Notes: generated by a model from the letters alone, not told the origin. Numbered from the stretch's first letter, positions 24,698 to 33,886 are shown. The stretch is 35,920 nt of DNA from Candidatus Barnesiella excrementavium (GCA_019115485.1 DXDM01000033.1:1-35920); one strand, 5' to 3'. Translations and numbers: made by a program.

Positions 24698-26080
24698 TTA
24701 AAAAGCGTTCTGTTCGCCCTTGAGGGCATTGACCACGGTGAGGAAGATAATCTTGATGTCGAGCCAGAAATTCCAATGCTCGATATACCATACATCATAT
24801 TCGACCCGACGCTCCATTTGCCACAACTCCCGGGTTTCACCCCGATATCCGTTCACCTGGGCCCAGCCGGTAATTCCCGGTTTAATCAGATGACGAAGCA
24901 TGTATTTGTCTATAATTCTAGAATAGTCGTGGGTGTGCTTGACCATGTGCGGTCGTGGCCCTACCACCGACATATCCCCCAAAAAGACATTGATAAACTG
25001 CGGCAGCTCGTCGAGGCTGGTCTTGCGCAGGAATTCCCCCACCCGGGTCTTTCGAGGGTCGTGGCGCGTTGCTTGCACCTCGTCGCTGGCGGCATTGACC
25101 CGCATGGTGCGGAACTTGTAACAGTTGAATTCTTTACCCTTGAAACCCGTGCGTTTCTGCTTGAAAAACACCGGCCCCGGCGACGAGATTTTAACGGCAA
25201 TGGCAATGGGGATAAAGATGATTGGCGAACAGATAAGGAATGCGGTGGAAAAGACAAGATCGAAAGCCCGTTTCAATAACCGGGAATAGAGGTTTTGCAG
25301 CGGCTCGGGGTGCAGCGAAAGAACCGGCACGTTACCGATAAGCTGAAATTCGAGTTGACGATGGATATAACGGCCCACATCGGGAACCATGTAGAATGAA
25401 ATGGTATGGGCCTCGGCAAATTTCAGCAAGCGGGTAATCTTCTCTTCCTGTCGCATGGGCAGGGCACAATAGATTTCATCGACTTCGTTTTTAAGGGCAA
25501 AATCTTCAACAGCCGAACAATCGCCCTGGAAATTGGGCAGCGACTTTCTCAACGCCAGATTGTCATCGAAGAAGCCCATGAACTTATAACCGTATCCGGC
25601 ATCGGAGCGTAACTCGTCAAGCAGTTTCGTGCCCATAGCTCCGGCCCCCACGATAACTACCCGCTTGAAATTATAGCCCTTCCGTCTGAAATATTTCAGG
25701 GCCTTGCGCGAGCCCACCCACCAAGAGGCAAGCAACACCGAAAGCAACAGATAGAATTTGAGTAAAACTATGGTACGGATTTCGTCGATTTGCAAAAAGA
25801 ATATCAACAACAGGAAGGTAACCAAATGGCACAATACCGCCTGCGACACTTTTATCAAAACTTTATCGACATGCAGAATGCGCAATTCGTGTATCTTGGA
25901 GAAAAACAGATACACCGGGAAATAGGAAAGGTTGAGCAAAAGCCAAATGATTTTTTCGGCGAAACCGTCTTCAAGCCCTCCTCCCCAAAGACAGACAATG
26001 GCATAGACGAGGTTCAAACAAAAGAAATCACCGATTACAATCAGCGATTTAATCATATGTCCGTACCTACCTCGTGCCAT
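24698..26080 (-). CDS. Undecaprenyl-phosphate glucose phosphotransferase (WcaJ-like)
   Basis: 460-residue homologue of the gene at 19433, with the same two-part layout. Four N-terminal membrane segments come first, then a Rossmann-like domain ([17 protein letters not shown]), a further helix ([17 protein letters not shown]) and a catalytic domain with [21 protein letters not shown] and [11 protein letters not shown]. It probably starts lipid-linked synthesis of a second glycan. It stands alone on the minus strand between DUF349 and EamA genes with no other glycan genes, so its pathway must be encoded elsewhere. Sequence differences from the first copy suggest different sugar or glycan. Confidence 0.92.
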   Translation of the reverse strand: MARGRYGHMIKSLIVIGDFFCLNLVYAIVCLWGGGLEDGFAEKIIWLLLNLSYFPVYLFFSKIHELRILHVDKVLIKVSQAVLCHLVTFLLLIFFLQIDEIRTIVLLKFYLLLSVLLASWWVGSRKALKYFRRKGYNFKRVVIVGAGAMGTKLLDELRSDAGYGYKFMGFFDDNLALRKSLPNFQGDCSAVEDFALKNEVDEIYCALPMRQEEKITRLLKFAEAHTISFYMVPDVGRYIHRQLEFQLIGNVPVLSLHPEPLQNLYSRLLKRAFDLVFSTAFLICSPIIFIPIAIAVKISSPGPVFFKQKRTGFKGKEFNCYKFRTMRVNAASDEVQATRHDPRKTRVGEFLRKTSLDELPQFINVFLGDMSVVGPRPHMVKHTHDYSRIIDKYMLRHLIKPGITGWAQVNGYRGETRELWQMERRVEYDVWYIEHWNFWLDIKIIFLTVVNALKGEQNAF

Positions 26081-26157
26081 TCCTCTTCCTCACTTCATGT
26101 ATCTTTTTTACCGGGCAAATCAATCCCCCGGAGAACTATTTGTCCCTGAGGGAAATA

Positions 26158-26190
26158 ACAGGGCAACCCGTTTTTATGGAGTCGCCCTGT
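26158..26190 (-). terminator. Probable terminator of the DUF349 gene
   Basis: ACAGGGC plus three further pairs at 26158-26169 folds against GCCCTGT at 26178-26190, with one wobble and one bulge. It lies 22 bp after the DUF349 stop. The T-run on the minus strand is short (TATTTCC), so termination may be weak. Confidence 0.5.
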
Positions 26191-26211
26191 CATCACTATA
26201 CTTTCGCGTCG

Positions 26212-28014
26212 TTATAAGTTCTTATCTATAAGTTGCACTTTTTGCTCGATTAGCTGCATCTCTTCGCGAATTTTTTGCATTTTCCGCTCCATCTCCTTCA
26301 ACAAGCCTCCCGACTTTTTCGACGAGATGTTCAAGAAACCGATATTGTTCTCATAGGTTTGCAATTCGGCTTTCTTCTGGTCATATATTCGCAGGAGCTT
26401 ATCGCGCTCGCGGTAGAGCTTGTCTTGGTTACCATCGGCCATTTGCTGTACCGTTGCCGAGAAATTGCTCAACCGATTGCGATTCTCATTCATATTCAAG
26501 CGTGCAAAGAGTATATCGAGTTGTGCCTGATATTCCTTATAGATTTTGTCTTTCTCCTTGAAGGGCACATAGCCTATCGTGTTCCATCGGGCCATCAGCT
26601 CGCGCACGGTCTTGATAGCCTCGTCGGGCTCTGTGGCCTCGTCGATGGCTTTCAGCTGGGCGATAATCTCGCGTTTCTTTTCGAGATTCTCCTGCTCGGC
26701 CTGGCGGGTAGAGGCCAACTGACTGTTCTTTTGGGCAAAGAAATAGTCGCAGGCCGATACGAAACGTTTCCAAATGGCATCGGAGTGTTTCTTGGCTACC
26801 GGTCCTATTGTTTTCCACTCCTTCTGCAAGGCTACGTAAATATCGGTCGTGGCTTTCCAGTCGGTACTGTCTTTGAGGGCCTCAGCCTTCTCGCAAAGGG
26901 CTTTCTTCTTTTCGAGATTGGCTGCCATTCGCTCTTTCACGGCCTTGAAGTATTCGGCCTTGCGGGCGAAAAATTCGTCGCAGGTCTTGCGGAAACGTTC
27001 AAACAGCAAGTTGTTCATCTTGCGCGAGGCGAATCCCAGGGTTTTCCAGCGGCTTTGCAGGTCGAGCACATGTTTGGTGGCTTCGTCCCACTGAGCAAAC
27101 GAGGTAAGAGCGTTCATGTCAATGGACTCTATCTCTTCGCACAAGGCAGTCTTGGCCTCTTCGTTCTTGCGCTCCACCTCCTTGCGGGCTTCAAAGAAAC
27201 TTTGATAGCGCTTGTTCACCTCGGTCGAGGCGTCTTTGAAGCGGTTCCACAACTCCTCGCGCAACTCCTTGGCTACGGGGCCGGTGACGCGCCACTCGTC
27301 GTGCAACAGTTGCAACTGCTTGAAGGCTGACACGACGTCGTCGTTGGTCAGCAGGGCTTCGGCAGCCTCGCACAGCGCAGTCTTCTGCTCGAGATTTTTC
27401 TTGAAATCGTAATCGCGTAACTCCTTGTTGATTTTCAACAGGTCGTAAAAATTTTCGACACAGGCCTGAAAACTCTTCCACAACCCCGATACCGCAGCCG
27501 AAGGTAACTCACAGGGTTCCTTGAACGCCTGTTGCAGCTCCTGGAAACGGGTGTACTGCTTGTTGATGTTGTCCGAGTCGGACGTGATGGCTTTCATCTC
27601 GTCCAAAATCTGTTGTTTGCGGGCGAGATTCTCCTCTTTCTGTTTTTCGAGCGAGGCGGTATACTCGGCCTTCTTCTCACGGAATACGGCCAGCAGGGAT
27701 TTGAGGGTCTCTTCCAGTTCATCGGGAGCGGGAACGAACTCCGACTCGGGATTCCCGGCGGCGACAAAAGCACTTCTCGCCTCTTCTATTTCGAGTTTTT
27801 TCTGTTTATAATAGGCTTGTTTCAGTTCATCGACTTCTTCCTTGACCTCTTCAACCGGGCCTTCGACCAGTTTTCTCAAAGCCTCCACAATCTCCTCTCG
27901 GGAGAGTTTGGGCGCCGACTGTGCCGAGTTCTGTTCCTCCTCGGCGGGAGTCATAGTTTGACCTGCTGGCAGTTCTTCTGCATTCACATCAGGTTTTTCA
28001 AGCTCTGTTGTCAT
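26212..28014 (-). CDS. DUF349 coiled-coil protein
   Basis: 600-residue, very charged, helical protein. After an acidic Glu/Pro-rich N-terminus (1-45) it holds about five DUF349-type repeats. Each has a WK or LW position and a block like ERFRKTCDEFFARKAEYF: ELWNRFKDASTEVNKRYQSFF, LFERFRKTCDEFFARKA, IWKRFVSACDYFFAQKN and IYKEYQAQLDILFARLN are four of them. A coiled coil (MERKMQKIREEMQLIEQKV) ends the protein. No signal peptide or membrane segment is seen. DUF349 proteins are of uncertain function. It follows Cas6 by 82 bp of very AT-rich DNA. Confidence 0.9.
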   Translation of the reverse strand: MTTELEKPDVNAEELPAGQTMTPAEEEQNSAQSAPKLSREEIVEALRKLVEGPVEEVKEEVDELKQAYYKQKKLEIEEARSAFVAAGNPESEFVPAPDELEETLKSLLAVFREKKAEYTASLEKQKEENLARKQQILDEMKAITSDSDNINKQYTRFQELQQAFKEPCELPSAAVSGLWKSFQACVENFYDLLKINKELRDYDFKKNLEQKTALCEAAEALLTNDDVVSAFKQLQLLHDEWRVTGPVAKELREELWNRFKDASTEVNKRYQSFFEARKEVERKNEEAKTALCEEIESIDMNALTSFAQWDEATKHVLDLQSRWKTLGFASRKMNNLLFERFRKTCDEFFARKAEYFKAVKERMAANLEKKKALCEKAEALKDSTDWKATTDIYVALQKEWKTIGPVAKKHSDAIWKRFVSACDYFFAQKNSQLASTRQAEQENLEKKREIIAQLKAIDEATEPDEAIKTVRELMARWNTIGYVPFKEKDKIYKEYQAQLDILFARLNMNENRNRLSNFSATVQQMADGNQDKLYRERDKLLRIYDQKKAELQTYENNIGFLNISSKKSGGLLKEMERKMQKIREEMQLIEQKVQLIDKNL

Positions 28015-28096
28015 AGTATATCTTTTTTATGAAGGGAAAAATCTTTATTCTCTCATACAAATTAAAAAATTTTTTTTGTCATTTCATACAAAAAAT

Positions 28097-28939
28097 TCAG
28101 ATTATTTTCTGCGATGTTCCCTCTTTTTCGGACAGAAAAGTCTCTTTTTTGTCGTCGGGTGCACCTCTGCGCAAAACTTCCACGCAGCCAAATCCCAAAT
28201 TCACCTTTTCGCCGATGCCGGTCTCGTACATGATTTGATGCAGCAAGGGGTCCATCGCTACCTTGAATTTATACATATAACCGATTACCTTCGACTCGTC
28301 GGGCGTGAACCGCATCATAAAGATGCCTTTGCGCTTGGGCTCCGAGAGTGTGCTCCACGAGAATCGAGCGTCACCCTCGAAGGGGCGCCCGAAGATGCGT
28401 TCATATTTACCCAGTATGGAGTGATAGAAACAATCGGCATAGGTGGGATAATCGGGGCCTATATATTCCATGCTGCGATTGGACCGGGCTACCATAAAAA
28501 CAATCGGCGACAGAGCCAGGTATTCGGCTTCGACACCGAACTCGGGGGACGGACAGTCGATAATCTCTTCGACGGCCAACTCGACCCGGCTGCGACGGTC
28601 GCCCAGGACAAAGGTGGTTCCCGAGAAGAGTTGTTCGACAAACGCACGAGTTCCCCGTACGGGAAGGAACGAAATCCACATCTGTACCTTTTTTACCAAG
28701 ATATGCAGGCGGTCGCCCTCGACCCGAATGCGAGGTATGTAGAGATTGGAAAAGGAGAACAACCGATTGCGGAAATCGTCGACCGGAGCGAACCCATTAC
28801 TGGAAAGCCAATGTAGATAGGCTTCGTAATTTTCACGAATGCGCCGATACACGGCTGCCGACAATTCGTACTGGTAGCTTACAGGCAAGATGTTGCCGAA
28901 GCTTTCGGACTTAACCGCCAAGACTAATTTAAATCGCAT
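28097..28939 (-). CDS. cas6: Cas6-like CRISPR RNA endoribonuclease, standing alone
   Basis: 280-residue protein of RAMP type. The N-terminus (RFKLVLAVKS, then PVSYQYELSAAVYRRI) and the C-terminal glycine-rich loop GIGEKVNLGFGCVEV are the hallmarks of Cas6. H43, in YLHWLSSNGF, is at the place of the usual catalytic histidine. Cas6 cuts CRISPR repeats in the precursor transcript. No other cas gene or repeat array was found in the window. The gene begins 15 nt after the stop of the M16 peptidase gene and so appears to be the last member of a run with cyclophilin and M16. It may process an array elsewhere, or have another RNA target. Confidence 0.82.
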   Translation of the reverse strand: MRFKLVLAVKSESFGNILPVSYQYELSAAVYRRIRENYEAYLHWLSSNGFAPVDDFRNRLFSFSNLYIPRIRVEGDRLHILVKKVQMWISFLPVRGTRAFVEQLFSGTTFVLGDRRSRVELAVEEIIDCPSPEFGVEAEYLALSPIVFMVARSNRSMEYIGPDYPTYADCFYHSILGKYERIFGRPFEGDARFSWSTLSEPKRKGIFMMRFTPDESKVIGYMYKFKVAMDPLLHQIMYETGIGEKVNLGFGCVEVLRRGAPDDKKETFLSEKEGTSQKII

Positions 28940-28954
28940 AACAACTACTCCATA

Positions 28955-30214
28955 TCATTTATCGCCCGAAGTGTCGGGAGTTGCCGCCTTGTACCACAGG
29001 GTCGAGCAGTTTTCCGGCACAAACAGGTCACTCGCAACACGCTGTAAATCGAGCGGAGCGAGTTTCTTATACCGCTCGACTTCAAAATCGATATTTTCGG
29101 CGCCCCCCAACAGCTCATAATAGGCCAGGTTGGTTGCTTTGTTCAGATAGTGCAAATTGGAAAAAAGGTCGTTCGACTCAAAGCGATTGACCACTTTGTC
29201 GAGCTCCCGCCTGTCGACGGGCTTTGCGACGATTTGGCGCAATTCGGTCTCGATGGCCTCTTCGCCCTGTTCCAGCGAGATGCCCGGCGAAAGTTTCCCT
29301 CGCAAGAGAAAGAGGCCCGGCTCAATGTCGCCAGTAACCGAAGCATCAATCTCGGCAAAGAGTTTCTGTTCCATGACCAGATGCCGGTAGAGCCGGGAGG
29401 AACGTCCCGAAGCCAATATGTCGGAGAGGGCATCGCAGGCCTGATAGTCGGGGTGACGCCGGTCGACCATGTGATAGGCTTTGAAGATGGCGTCGAGAGG
29501 TACGTTGCGCTCGACAGTCTGCCGGCGTGGACGGGTCTGTACCGGCTCCTGCGGCAATCGACGAGGGGCTACGGCCCGCCGGGGTATGGGGCCGAACCAC
29601 TTCTCGCACAAGGCTAATGCGTCGTCAAAGGGCAGGCTGCCCGAAATGCTCAGTATGGCATTGTTGGGGGCATAATGGGCAAAGAAGAATTGCTTGACCT
29701 CGTCGAGCGTGGCGTCGGCAATGTGCGACACCTCTTTCCCGATGACCGGCCACCGATAAGGGTGCACCTGATAGGCCATGGGCCTGAGCAACAGAAAGGA
29801 GTCGCCATAGGGCTGATTGAGGTTGCGCTGCTTGAACTCCTCGATAACGACTTGCTTTTGCACGGACAGTGATTCGGGCGAGAAAGCCAGACTGAGCATG
29901 CGGTCGGACTCCAACCAGAAAGCGGTCTCGATATTGTGCGTGGGGGCGACCGTGTAGTAATTGGTCACGTCGTTACTGGTCCAGGCGTTGTTCTCGCCTC
30001 CGGCCTTTTGGAGCGGGGTATCGAAGTCGGGGACATGCAGAGAACCGCCGAACATGAGATGCTCGAAAAGGTGGGCAAAACCGGTGCGGTCGGGCGACTC
30101 GTCTTTCGAGCCCACATCATACAGCAGATTCAACGCCGTCATGCGTGTAGAGGCGTCGTAGTGGTGTATGATGCGCAGTCCGTTGGGCAGTATGTGACGA
30201 CGGAAGGATATCAC
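28955..30214 (-). CDS. M16-family zinc peptidase
   Basis: 419 residues with the inverted zinc motif HLFEH (H48, E51, H52) in FAHLFEHLMFGG. A downstream glutamate in VVIEEFKQRN (125-126) is the expected third ligand. The second half matches the inactive partner half (M16_C) of these enzymes. The length equals one M16 unit of the mitochondrial-processing-peptidase type. No signal peptide is seen, so it is probably cytoplasmic. The start is GTG at 30214, directly abutting the cyclophilin stop (TAAGTG), and no nearby ATG exists, so coupled translation is likely. Confidence 0.9.
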   Translation of the reverse strand: MISFRRHILPNGLRIIHHYDASTRMTALNLLYDVGSKDESPDRTGFAHLFEHLMFGGSLHVPDFDTPLQKAGGENNAWTSNDVTNYYTVAPTHNIETAFWLESDRMLSLAFSPESLSVQKQVVIEEFKQRNLNQPYGDSFLLLRPMAYQVHPYRWPVIGKEVSHIADATLDEVKQFFFAHYAPNNAILSISGSLPFDDALALCEKWFGPIPRRAVAPRRLPQEPVQTRPRRQTVERNVPLDAIFKAYHMVDRRHPDYQACDALSDILASGRSSRLYRHLVMEQKLFAEIDASVTGDIEPGLFLLRGKLSPGISLEQGEEAIETELRQIVAKPVDRRELDKVVNRFESNDLFSNLHYLNKATNLAYYELLGGAENIDFEVERYKKLAPLDLQRVASDLFVPENCSTLWYKAATPDTSGDK

Positions 30215-31033
30215 TTATTTCTCGATTTTCATTTTTATGATTTTGACATCGGCGACCGGTCGGTCGGCAGCTCCGGTCTCGACCTGCTGAATTTTATTGA
30301 CGACGTCCATTCCTTCAATCACCTCGCCGAAAACGGTGTATTCACCATCGAGATGGGGCGTCCCGCCCACGGTCGTATAGGCTTCGCGCTGGGCCTGGGT
30401 AAAGGTGCGTTTCCCCTCTTTCTTGATTTGCTCCTTCATCTGGGCAATGAGGGTATCTTGCAAGGTTTGCAACCCCTGCATGTCGCGGGCCTTGCGCATG
30501 TTCAGAATCTCTTCGCGATGAGCAGCGGCCAGCGCCTGGAATACCGACTGCTCCTGCTGCATCTGCATCTGACGCTCCATCTGGTCGAGTTGCTGCGGAT
30601 TGAACACCTTGCCGGTGACGATATAGAACTGTGACCCCGAAGAGGCTTTTTCGGGATTTACCAGATCGCCTTGCCGGGCGGCGGCCAAGGCTCCGCGTTT
30701 GTGGAAATACTTGGGATAGACGAATTCGGCCGGGACAGTATACCCCGGATCGCCCATTCCCAGCATCTTGCCTGCGGGTGCGTTTTTGGAGGTACCGTCG
30801 CCTCCCTGTATCATAAATTCATTAATCACCCGGTGAAACAGCGTTCCGTCGTAGTACCCTTCGTTGACCAGTTTCACAAAATTGTCACGGTGTGCGGGGG
30901 TCTCGTCGTAAAGTTTCACTTTGATATTTCCCAAAGAGGTTTCCATCAGGACAACCGTCTCCTTATGGCTTGTCGAGGCACAACTCATACTGATTATTAT
31001 TAATAAAACGATAAAATAAATTTTGTTATTCAT
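30215..31033 (-). CDS. Cyclophilin-type peptidyl-prolyl isomerase lipoprotein
   Basis: 272-residue lipoprotein. I choose ATG at 31033, which gives MNNKIYFIVLLIIISMSC with a lipobox cysteine at position 18; an upstream frame start adds 32 non-signal residues. The fold is cyclophilin: ETSLGNIKVKLYDETPAHRD, then FHRVINEFMIQGGD and GSQFYIVTG. A charged, Gln/Glu-rich helical insertion of about 70 residues (roughly 175-245) interrupts the domain before the conserved LDGEYTVFGEVIEGMDVV. It assists folding of envelope proteins. It heads the cyclophilin-M16-Cas6 run. Confidence 0.93.
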   Translation of the reverse strand: MNNKIYFIVLLIIISMSCASTSHKETVVLMETSLGNIKVKLYDETPAHRDNFVKLVNEGYYDGTLFHRVINEFMIQGGDGTSKNAPAGKMLGMGDPGYTVPAEFVYPKYFHKRGALAAARQGDLVNPEKASSGSQFYIVTGKVFNPQQLDQMERQMQMQQEQSVFQALAAAHREEILNMRKARDMQGLQTLQDTLIAQMKEQIKKEGKRTFTQAQREAYTTVGGTPHLDGEYTVFGEVIEGMDVVNKIQQVETGAADRPVADVKIIKMKIEK

Positions 31034-31377
31034 ATAAACTGCCTTTTTAACCGCCAAGCCAACAAACACAGTAAAATCAAACGTCAAGACGAGTAAAGGA
31101 CCTGAACGGCTCCGTTCATCTCTACTCAAACCACATCATACTCTATTCTGTCCTAACGGGGGTCTATCGCATAAAGTCCGTTTACAGGTCTTTTGCCCAG
31201 ACTCTTCATTTTTCAAATATACAAAACAATGCTGCCAAATAAAAAAATTTCACCCTTTTCCATGAGGTGAAAGGCTCTTGTTTGGATTCCCTATTGACAA
31301 AGATACGAAATTAAATGATTCCTTAACATAGAAAAAAAGTTTTTTATTTTTATAAAAATATTCCTTGTCTCCGGAAG
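31034..31377. other. Intergenic region upstream of the cyclophilin gene
   Basis: 344 bp with no convincing gene. Two minus-strand -7-like boxes fit TAnnTTTG: TATATTTG at 31214-31221 and TATCTTTG at 31298-31305. Either could start the cyclophilin-M16-Cas6 transcript with a leader of about 175 or 260 nt. A 16-bp AT palindrome (TATTTTTATAAAAATA, 31345-31360) sits just after the T9SS gene stop and could mark the end of that transcript. No GC-rich hairpin is present. Confidence 0.55.
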
Positions 31378-32529
31378 TTACTGCTTGATGACCCGCTCCA
31401 AAACCATATCTTCGCCACATCTTACCATCACCACGTACAGGCCGGCTGGCAGATGGCTTAATGAAACGAACCCGGCATCCTCCTGTTCCAGCACGCAGCT
31501 TCCCGTCAGGTCATAGACTTTTACCCGGGCCTTCCCTCCATGCCAATAGAGACAATCGGCCGTAGGATTAGGATAGACCACCAGAGGAGACGCTTCTCTC
31601 TTGTCAAGGCCCAAGGTGGGCATACCGGCGATATCGCCCACATAAATTTCGTCCAGGGCGCCACCAATCGACACGCCCGAATTCCCCGTAGAGACAAAGC
31701 GCCAGCGCAGAGTCACGCGCTGCCCTGCGTAGTCGGCCAACGATACGTATTTATGGCGCCACTTCGAGCGTTCCTGGGTATAGGCCAAGGGCGTCCATTC
31801 GTTATCATCGCTTGTCCTGATTTCGAAATAAAGCGTTCCCCCGGCATCGTCGACCTCATCTGTGGGTAGCTCGACAACAGGTTCATTTTCACAACCAGAC
31901 ATCAAGTAGCTACACGGAGCTCCTCCCCAGGCAAAGGAGGCTACCATGTCGCCCGTTTCGGGAAGGATAAACGACGGTGTGACCAGCATCGATTGTTCAT
32001 TGGCATAATTGTGCCACACCGAGGCGGAATATTTCCCGGCAAAAGCACCCATGTTGCTGGCTTTCCACGTTTGAATGCCTTCGCCTTCGTGCCAGCTCAC
32101 CCACCCTGACGGGGGTACGAATCCCTTTTCAAACCCCATCGTATAGGGGAAATCGCTGATTGAGCAGTCGCCCCGGGTGCTGGCCGCCCAGGTATCGACA
32201 GAGCTGTCCTTTTCCTCCTCGTTATGGGGTAAGGCCTGCCGGTAACAAGCTGTTGTGGAAGACCATTCGGAAATGATACAGGAGGTTGAGACATACCTCT
32301 CCGAGCAGGCATTGTGCCGTAAAGAGATGGGGGTATTGCGGCAGGGCTCTAACGTAACTGACTTCATACCCGAAGTGGAGACTCCTTTGACCGTAAGCCC
32401 GCCTCCACGGCTCGTCCAACCGGGTAAAGGAAAACGTTGAGCTTCAAAATCTTCGTCCAGCAAAAGTCCTGACCGCACTCCTATCGCGGTTAAGACGAAT
32501 ACTCCTATAAGCATCATTCTCCTAATCAT
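31378..32529 (-). CDS. Secreted protein with T9SS type A sorting domain
   Basis: 383 residues from ATG at 32529 (MIRRMMLIGVFVLTAIG, a signal peptide); ATG at 32541 adds four residues. The mature region has two stretches that look like MAM or cleaved-adhesin jelly-roll domains: FEAQRFPLPGWTSRGGG near the start and FEKGFVPPSGWVSWHEGEG in the middle. The last about 70 residues match the T9SS C-terminal sorting domain: VVYPNPTADCLYW, VKVYDLTGSCVLE, LSHLPAGLYVVMV, VIKQ. The protein should cross the outer membrane through the type IX system and may be anchored at the surface. Function is unknown; binding to host or glycan is one possibility. Confidence 0.85.
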   Translation of the reverse strand: MIRRMMLIGVFVLTAIGVRSGLLLDEDFEAQRFPLPGWTSRGGGLTVKGVSTSGMKSVTLEPCRNTPISLRHNACSERYVSTSCIISEWSSTTACYRQALPHNEEEKDSSVDTWAASTRGDCSISDFPYTMGFEKGFVPPSGWVSWHEGEGIQTWKASNMGAFAGKYSASVWHNYANEQSMLVTPSFILPETGDMVASFAWGGAPCSYLMSGCENEPVVELPTDEVDDAGGTLYFEIRTSDDNEWTPLAYTQERSKWRHKYVSLADYAGQRVTLRWRFVSTGNSGVSIGGALDEIYVGDIAGMPTLGLDKREASPLVVYPNPTADCLYWHGGKARVKVYDLTGSCVLEQEDAGFVSLSHLPAGLYVVMVRCGEDMVLERVIKQ

Positions 32530-32605
32530 GATGTGCCTCATTAAGATTTGTGATGAATGACGAGAGGTGCCTTGACAGACCAAGGCAACGGGCTTTTGCA
32601 CAAAA

Positions 32606-32637
32606 AAAACCGCTTCTCCCTGTTGAAAAAACGGCTT
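32606..32637 (-). terminator. Weak terminator candidate after the 125-residue unknown gene
   Basis: On the minus strand a short stem AAGCCG/CGGTT with one bulge is followed by eight Ts. The stem is only about five pairs long and the loop large, so I hold this loosely. Confidence 0.3.
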
Positions 32638-32667
32638 ATCCCTTTACCCGTATCCCCAAAAACCTGC

Positions 32668-33045
32668 TCAAATAATGTCATTGGAATAGATACGCTTGTA
32701 TATACGGCGGAAATTATCGCTCTCCCGGTTCAATTCTTCGACATGCGATTTATAGTCTTCGCCCCAAATGCCCGGCAACAAATCGACTATATATTTGTGC
32801 TCCCGATCTTTTTGCAGGGAAGCGGCAATGAGCTTATCAATGATATCCTTGTATTTGTCGGGGCCGGTGGCGTGCAGATAGAGGGCGGCGCTCACGGTAA
32901 TCTGGCCGGTGAGGTCGACTCGGATAATGTTGTCGGCCAAAGCAGGCATGTCGTCGTCGCAAGTGCCCATGTGATTGGCTATATATTCATAGGTAAGCAG
33001 CCCGTCGGGATCGCTGCTTAATATTTTTTTCAACTCGTTATTCAT
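32668..33045 (-). CDS. Unknown 125-residue protein
   Basis: I do not recognise this protein. It is soluble, acidic in the first half and basic near the end, has no signal peptide or membrane segment, and is rich in predicted helix. It begins MNNELKKILSSDPDGLLTYEY and ends YKRIYSNDII. Notable stretches are MGTCDDDMPALADNII and LYLHATGPDKYKDIIDKLI. The ATG at 33045 is the first in the frame. It is divergent from the cytidylate-kinase-like gene, 180 bp away, and upstream of the T9SS gene on the same strand. Coding is likely because the frame is clean and the composition is protein-like. Confidence 0.75.
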   Translation of the reverse strand: MNNELKKILSSDPDGLLTYEYIANHMGTCDDDMPALADNIIRVDLTGQITVSAALYLHATGPDKYKDIIDKLIAASLQKDREHKYIVDLLPGIWGEDYKSHVEELNRESDNFRRIYKRIYSNDII

Positions 33046-33168
33046 AGTTTACCTCTTTTGAATGACACAAATTAAATAAAAACTTTTGTCGTCACAAAAT
33101 ATTTCTCAGAAACAGTTTGAATGGAGGGACCAAAAAGCCGGTTCCCGGTTCAAAAAAAAGTCGAGGGT

Positions 33169-33200
33169 ATAGGAATTCCTATTTTTTTAATGTAAGTTTG
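33169..33200 (+). promoter_or_regulatory. Promoter of the cytidylate-kinase-like gene with a 14-bp palindrome
   Basis: TAAGTTTG at 33193-33200 fits the TAnnTTTG -7 box and predicts a start about 20 nt before the ATG at 33226. ATAGGAATTCCTAT (33169-33182) is a perfect 14-bp palindrome lying over the place of the -33 element. That overlap is a classic operator position, or it could be a coincidence of AT-rich DNA. Confidence 0.5.
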
Positions 33201-33225
33201 TTGGGTAATCTCGAAACAAACTATC

Positions 33226-33864
33226 ATGAACAACAATCTCATCATCACCATAGGCCGGCAGTTTGGCAGCGGCGGCCGCGAAATTGGCAAACGTTTGTCC
33301 GAACTATTCGGCATTGCATACTACGACAAGGAGCTGATTAACGAGGCCTCGAAATCGAGCGGGCTGAGCACCGAGTATTTCGAAAAGGCCGACGAACGGG
33401 CCCCGAGCGCCCTGCTCAATTCGTTTTCCATCAACTGGCTCACGGGTGCCGGCGGATTATGGGGTGACGGTGGATTGTCGAACGAGTATATCTTCAAATT
33501 CCAATCTGATGTAATCAGACACTTGGCCGAGACGCAGTCGTGTGTCATTGTAGGGCGGTGTGCCGACTATATTCTGCGGCAATATCCCCGATGCTACAAT
33601 GTGTTTATCCATGCTCCGCTTGAAGACCGCATTGCACGTATTCTGAGCCGCTCCCAGGATATTACCCGCAAAGAGGCTATCGAACTGGCCGAGAAGAAAA
33701 ACAAGTTGAGGGCGGCCTATTACAACTTCTACACCGACAAGGGCTGGGGCGTAGCTTCGTCATACGACCTGTCGATAGACTCGTCGATACTGGGCAGCGA
33801 AGAGACGGCTCTCTTCATCAGAGACTTTATCCTGAAAAAAGACCAGCGCCCCAAATGGGGATAA
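33226..33864 (+). CDS. Cytidylate-kinase-like P-loop protein
   Basis: 212 residues of the cytidylate-kinase-like family (related to Cmk). The P-loop is IGRQFGSGGREIGKRL near the N-terminus. A conserved VIVGRCADYIL and a C-terminal arginine-rich lid segment (ARILSRSQDITRKEAIELAEKKNKLRAAYY has the usual lid and RR region) follow. It is soluble and cytoplasmic. The substrate is not certain because this group is distinct from true Cmk. It has its own promoter and is divergent from the unknown 125-residue gene. It converges on the ppx gene with 22 nt between and no terminator there. Confidence 0.85.
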   Translation: MNNNLIITIGRQFGSGGREIGKRLSELFGIAYYDKELINEASKSSGLSTEYFEKADERAPSALLNSFSINWLTGAGGLWGDGGLSNEYIFKFQSDVIRHLAETQSCVIVGRCADYILRQYPRCYNVFIHAPLEDRIARILSRSQDITRKEAIELAEKKNKLRAAYYNFYTDKGWGVASSYDLSIDSSILGSEETALFIRDFILKKDQRPKWG

Positions 33865-33886
33865 GGGGAACAACCGGCACAACGCG

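Noticed and set aside
28015-28096. Repeated CATACAAA words and A/T tracts between Cas6 and DUF349, checked as a CRISPR remnant
   Set aside because: The repeats are only 8 bp long, unequal in context and without spacers; this is AT-rich promoter-like DNA, not an array.
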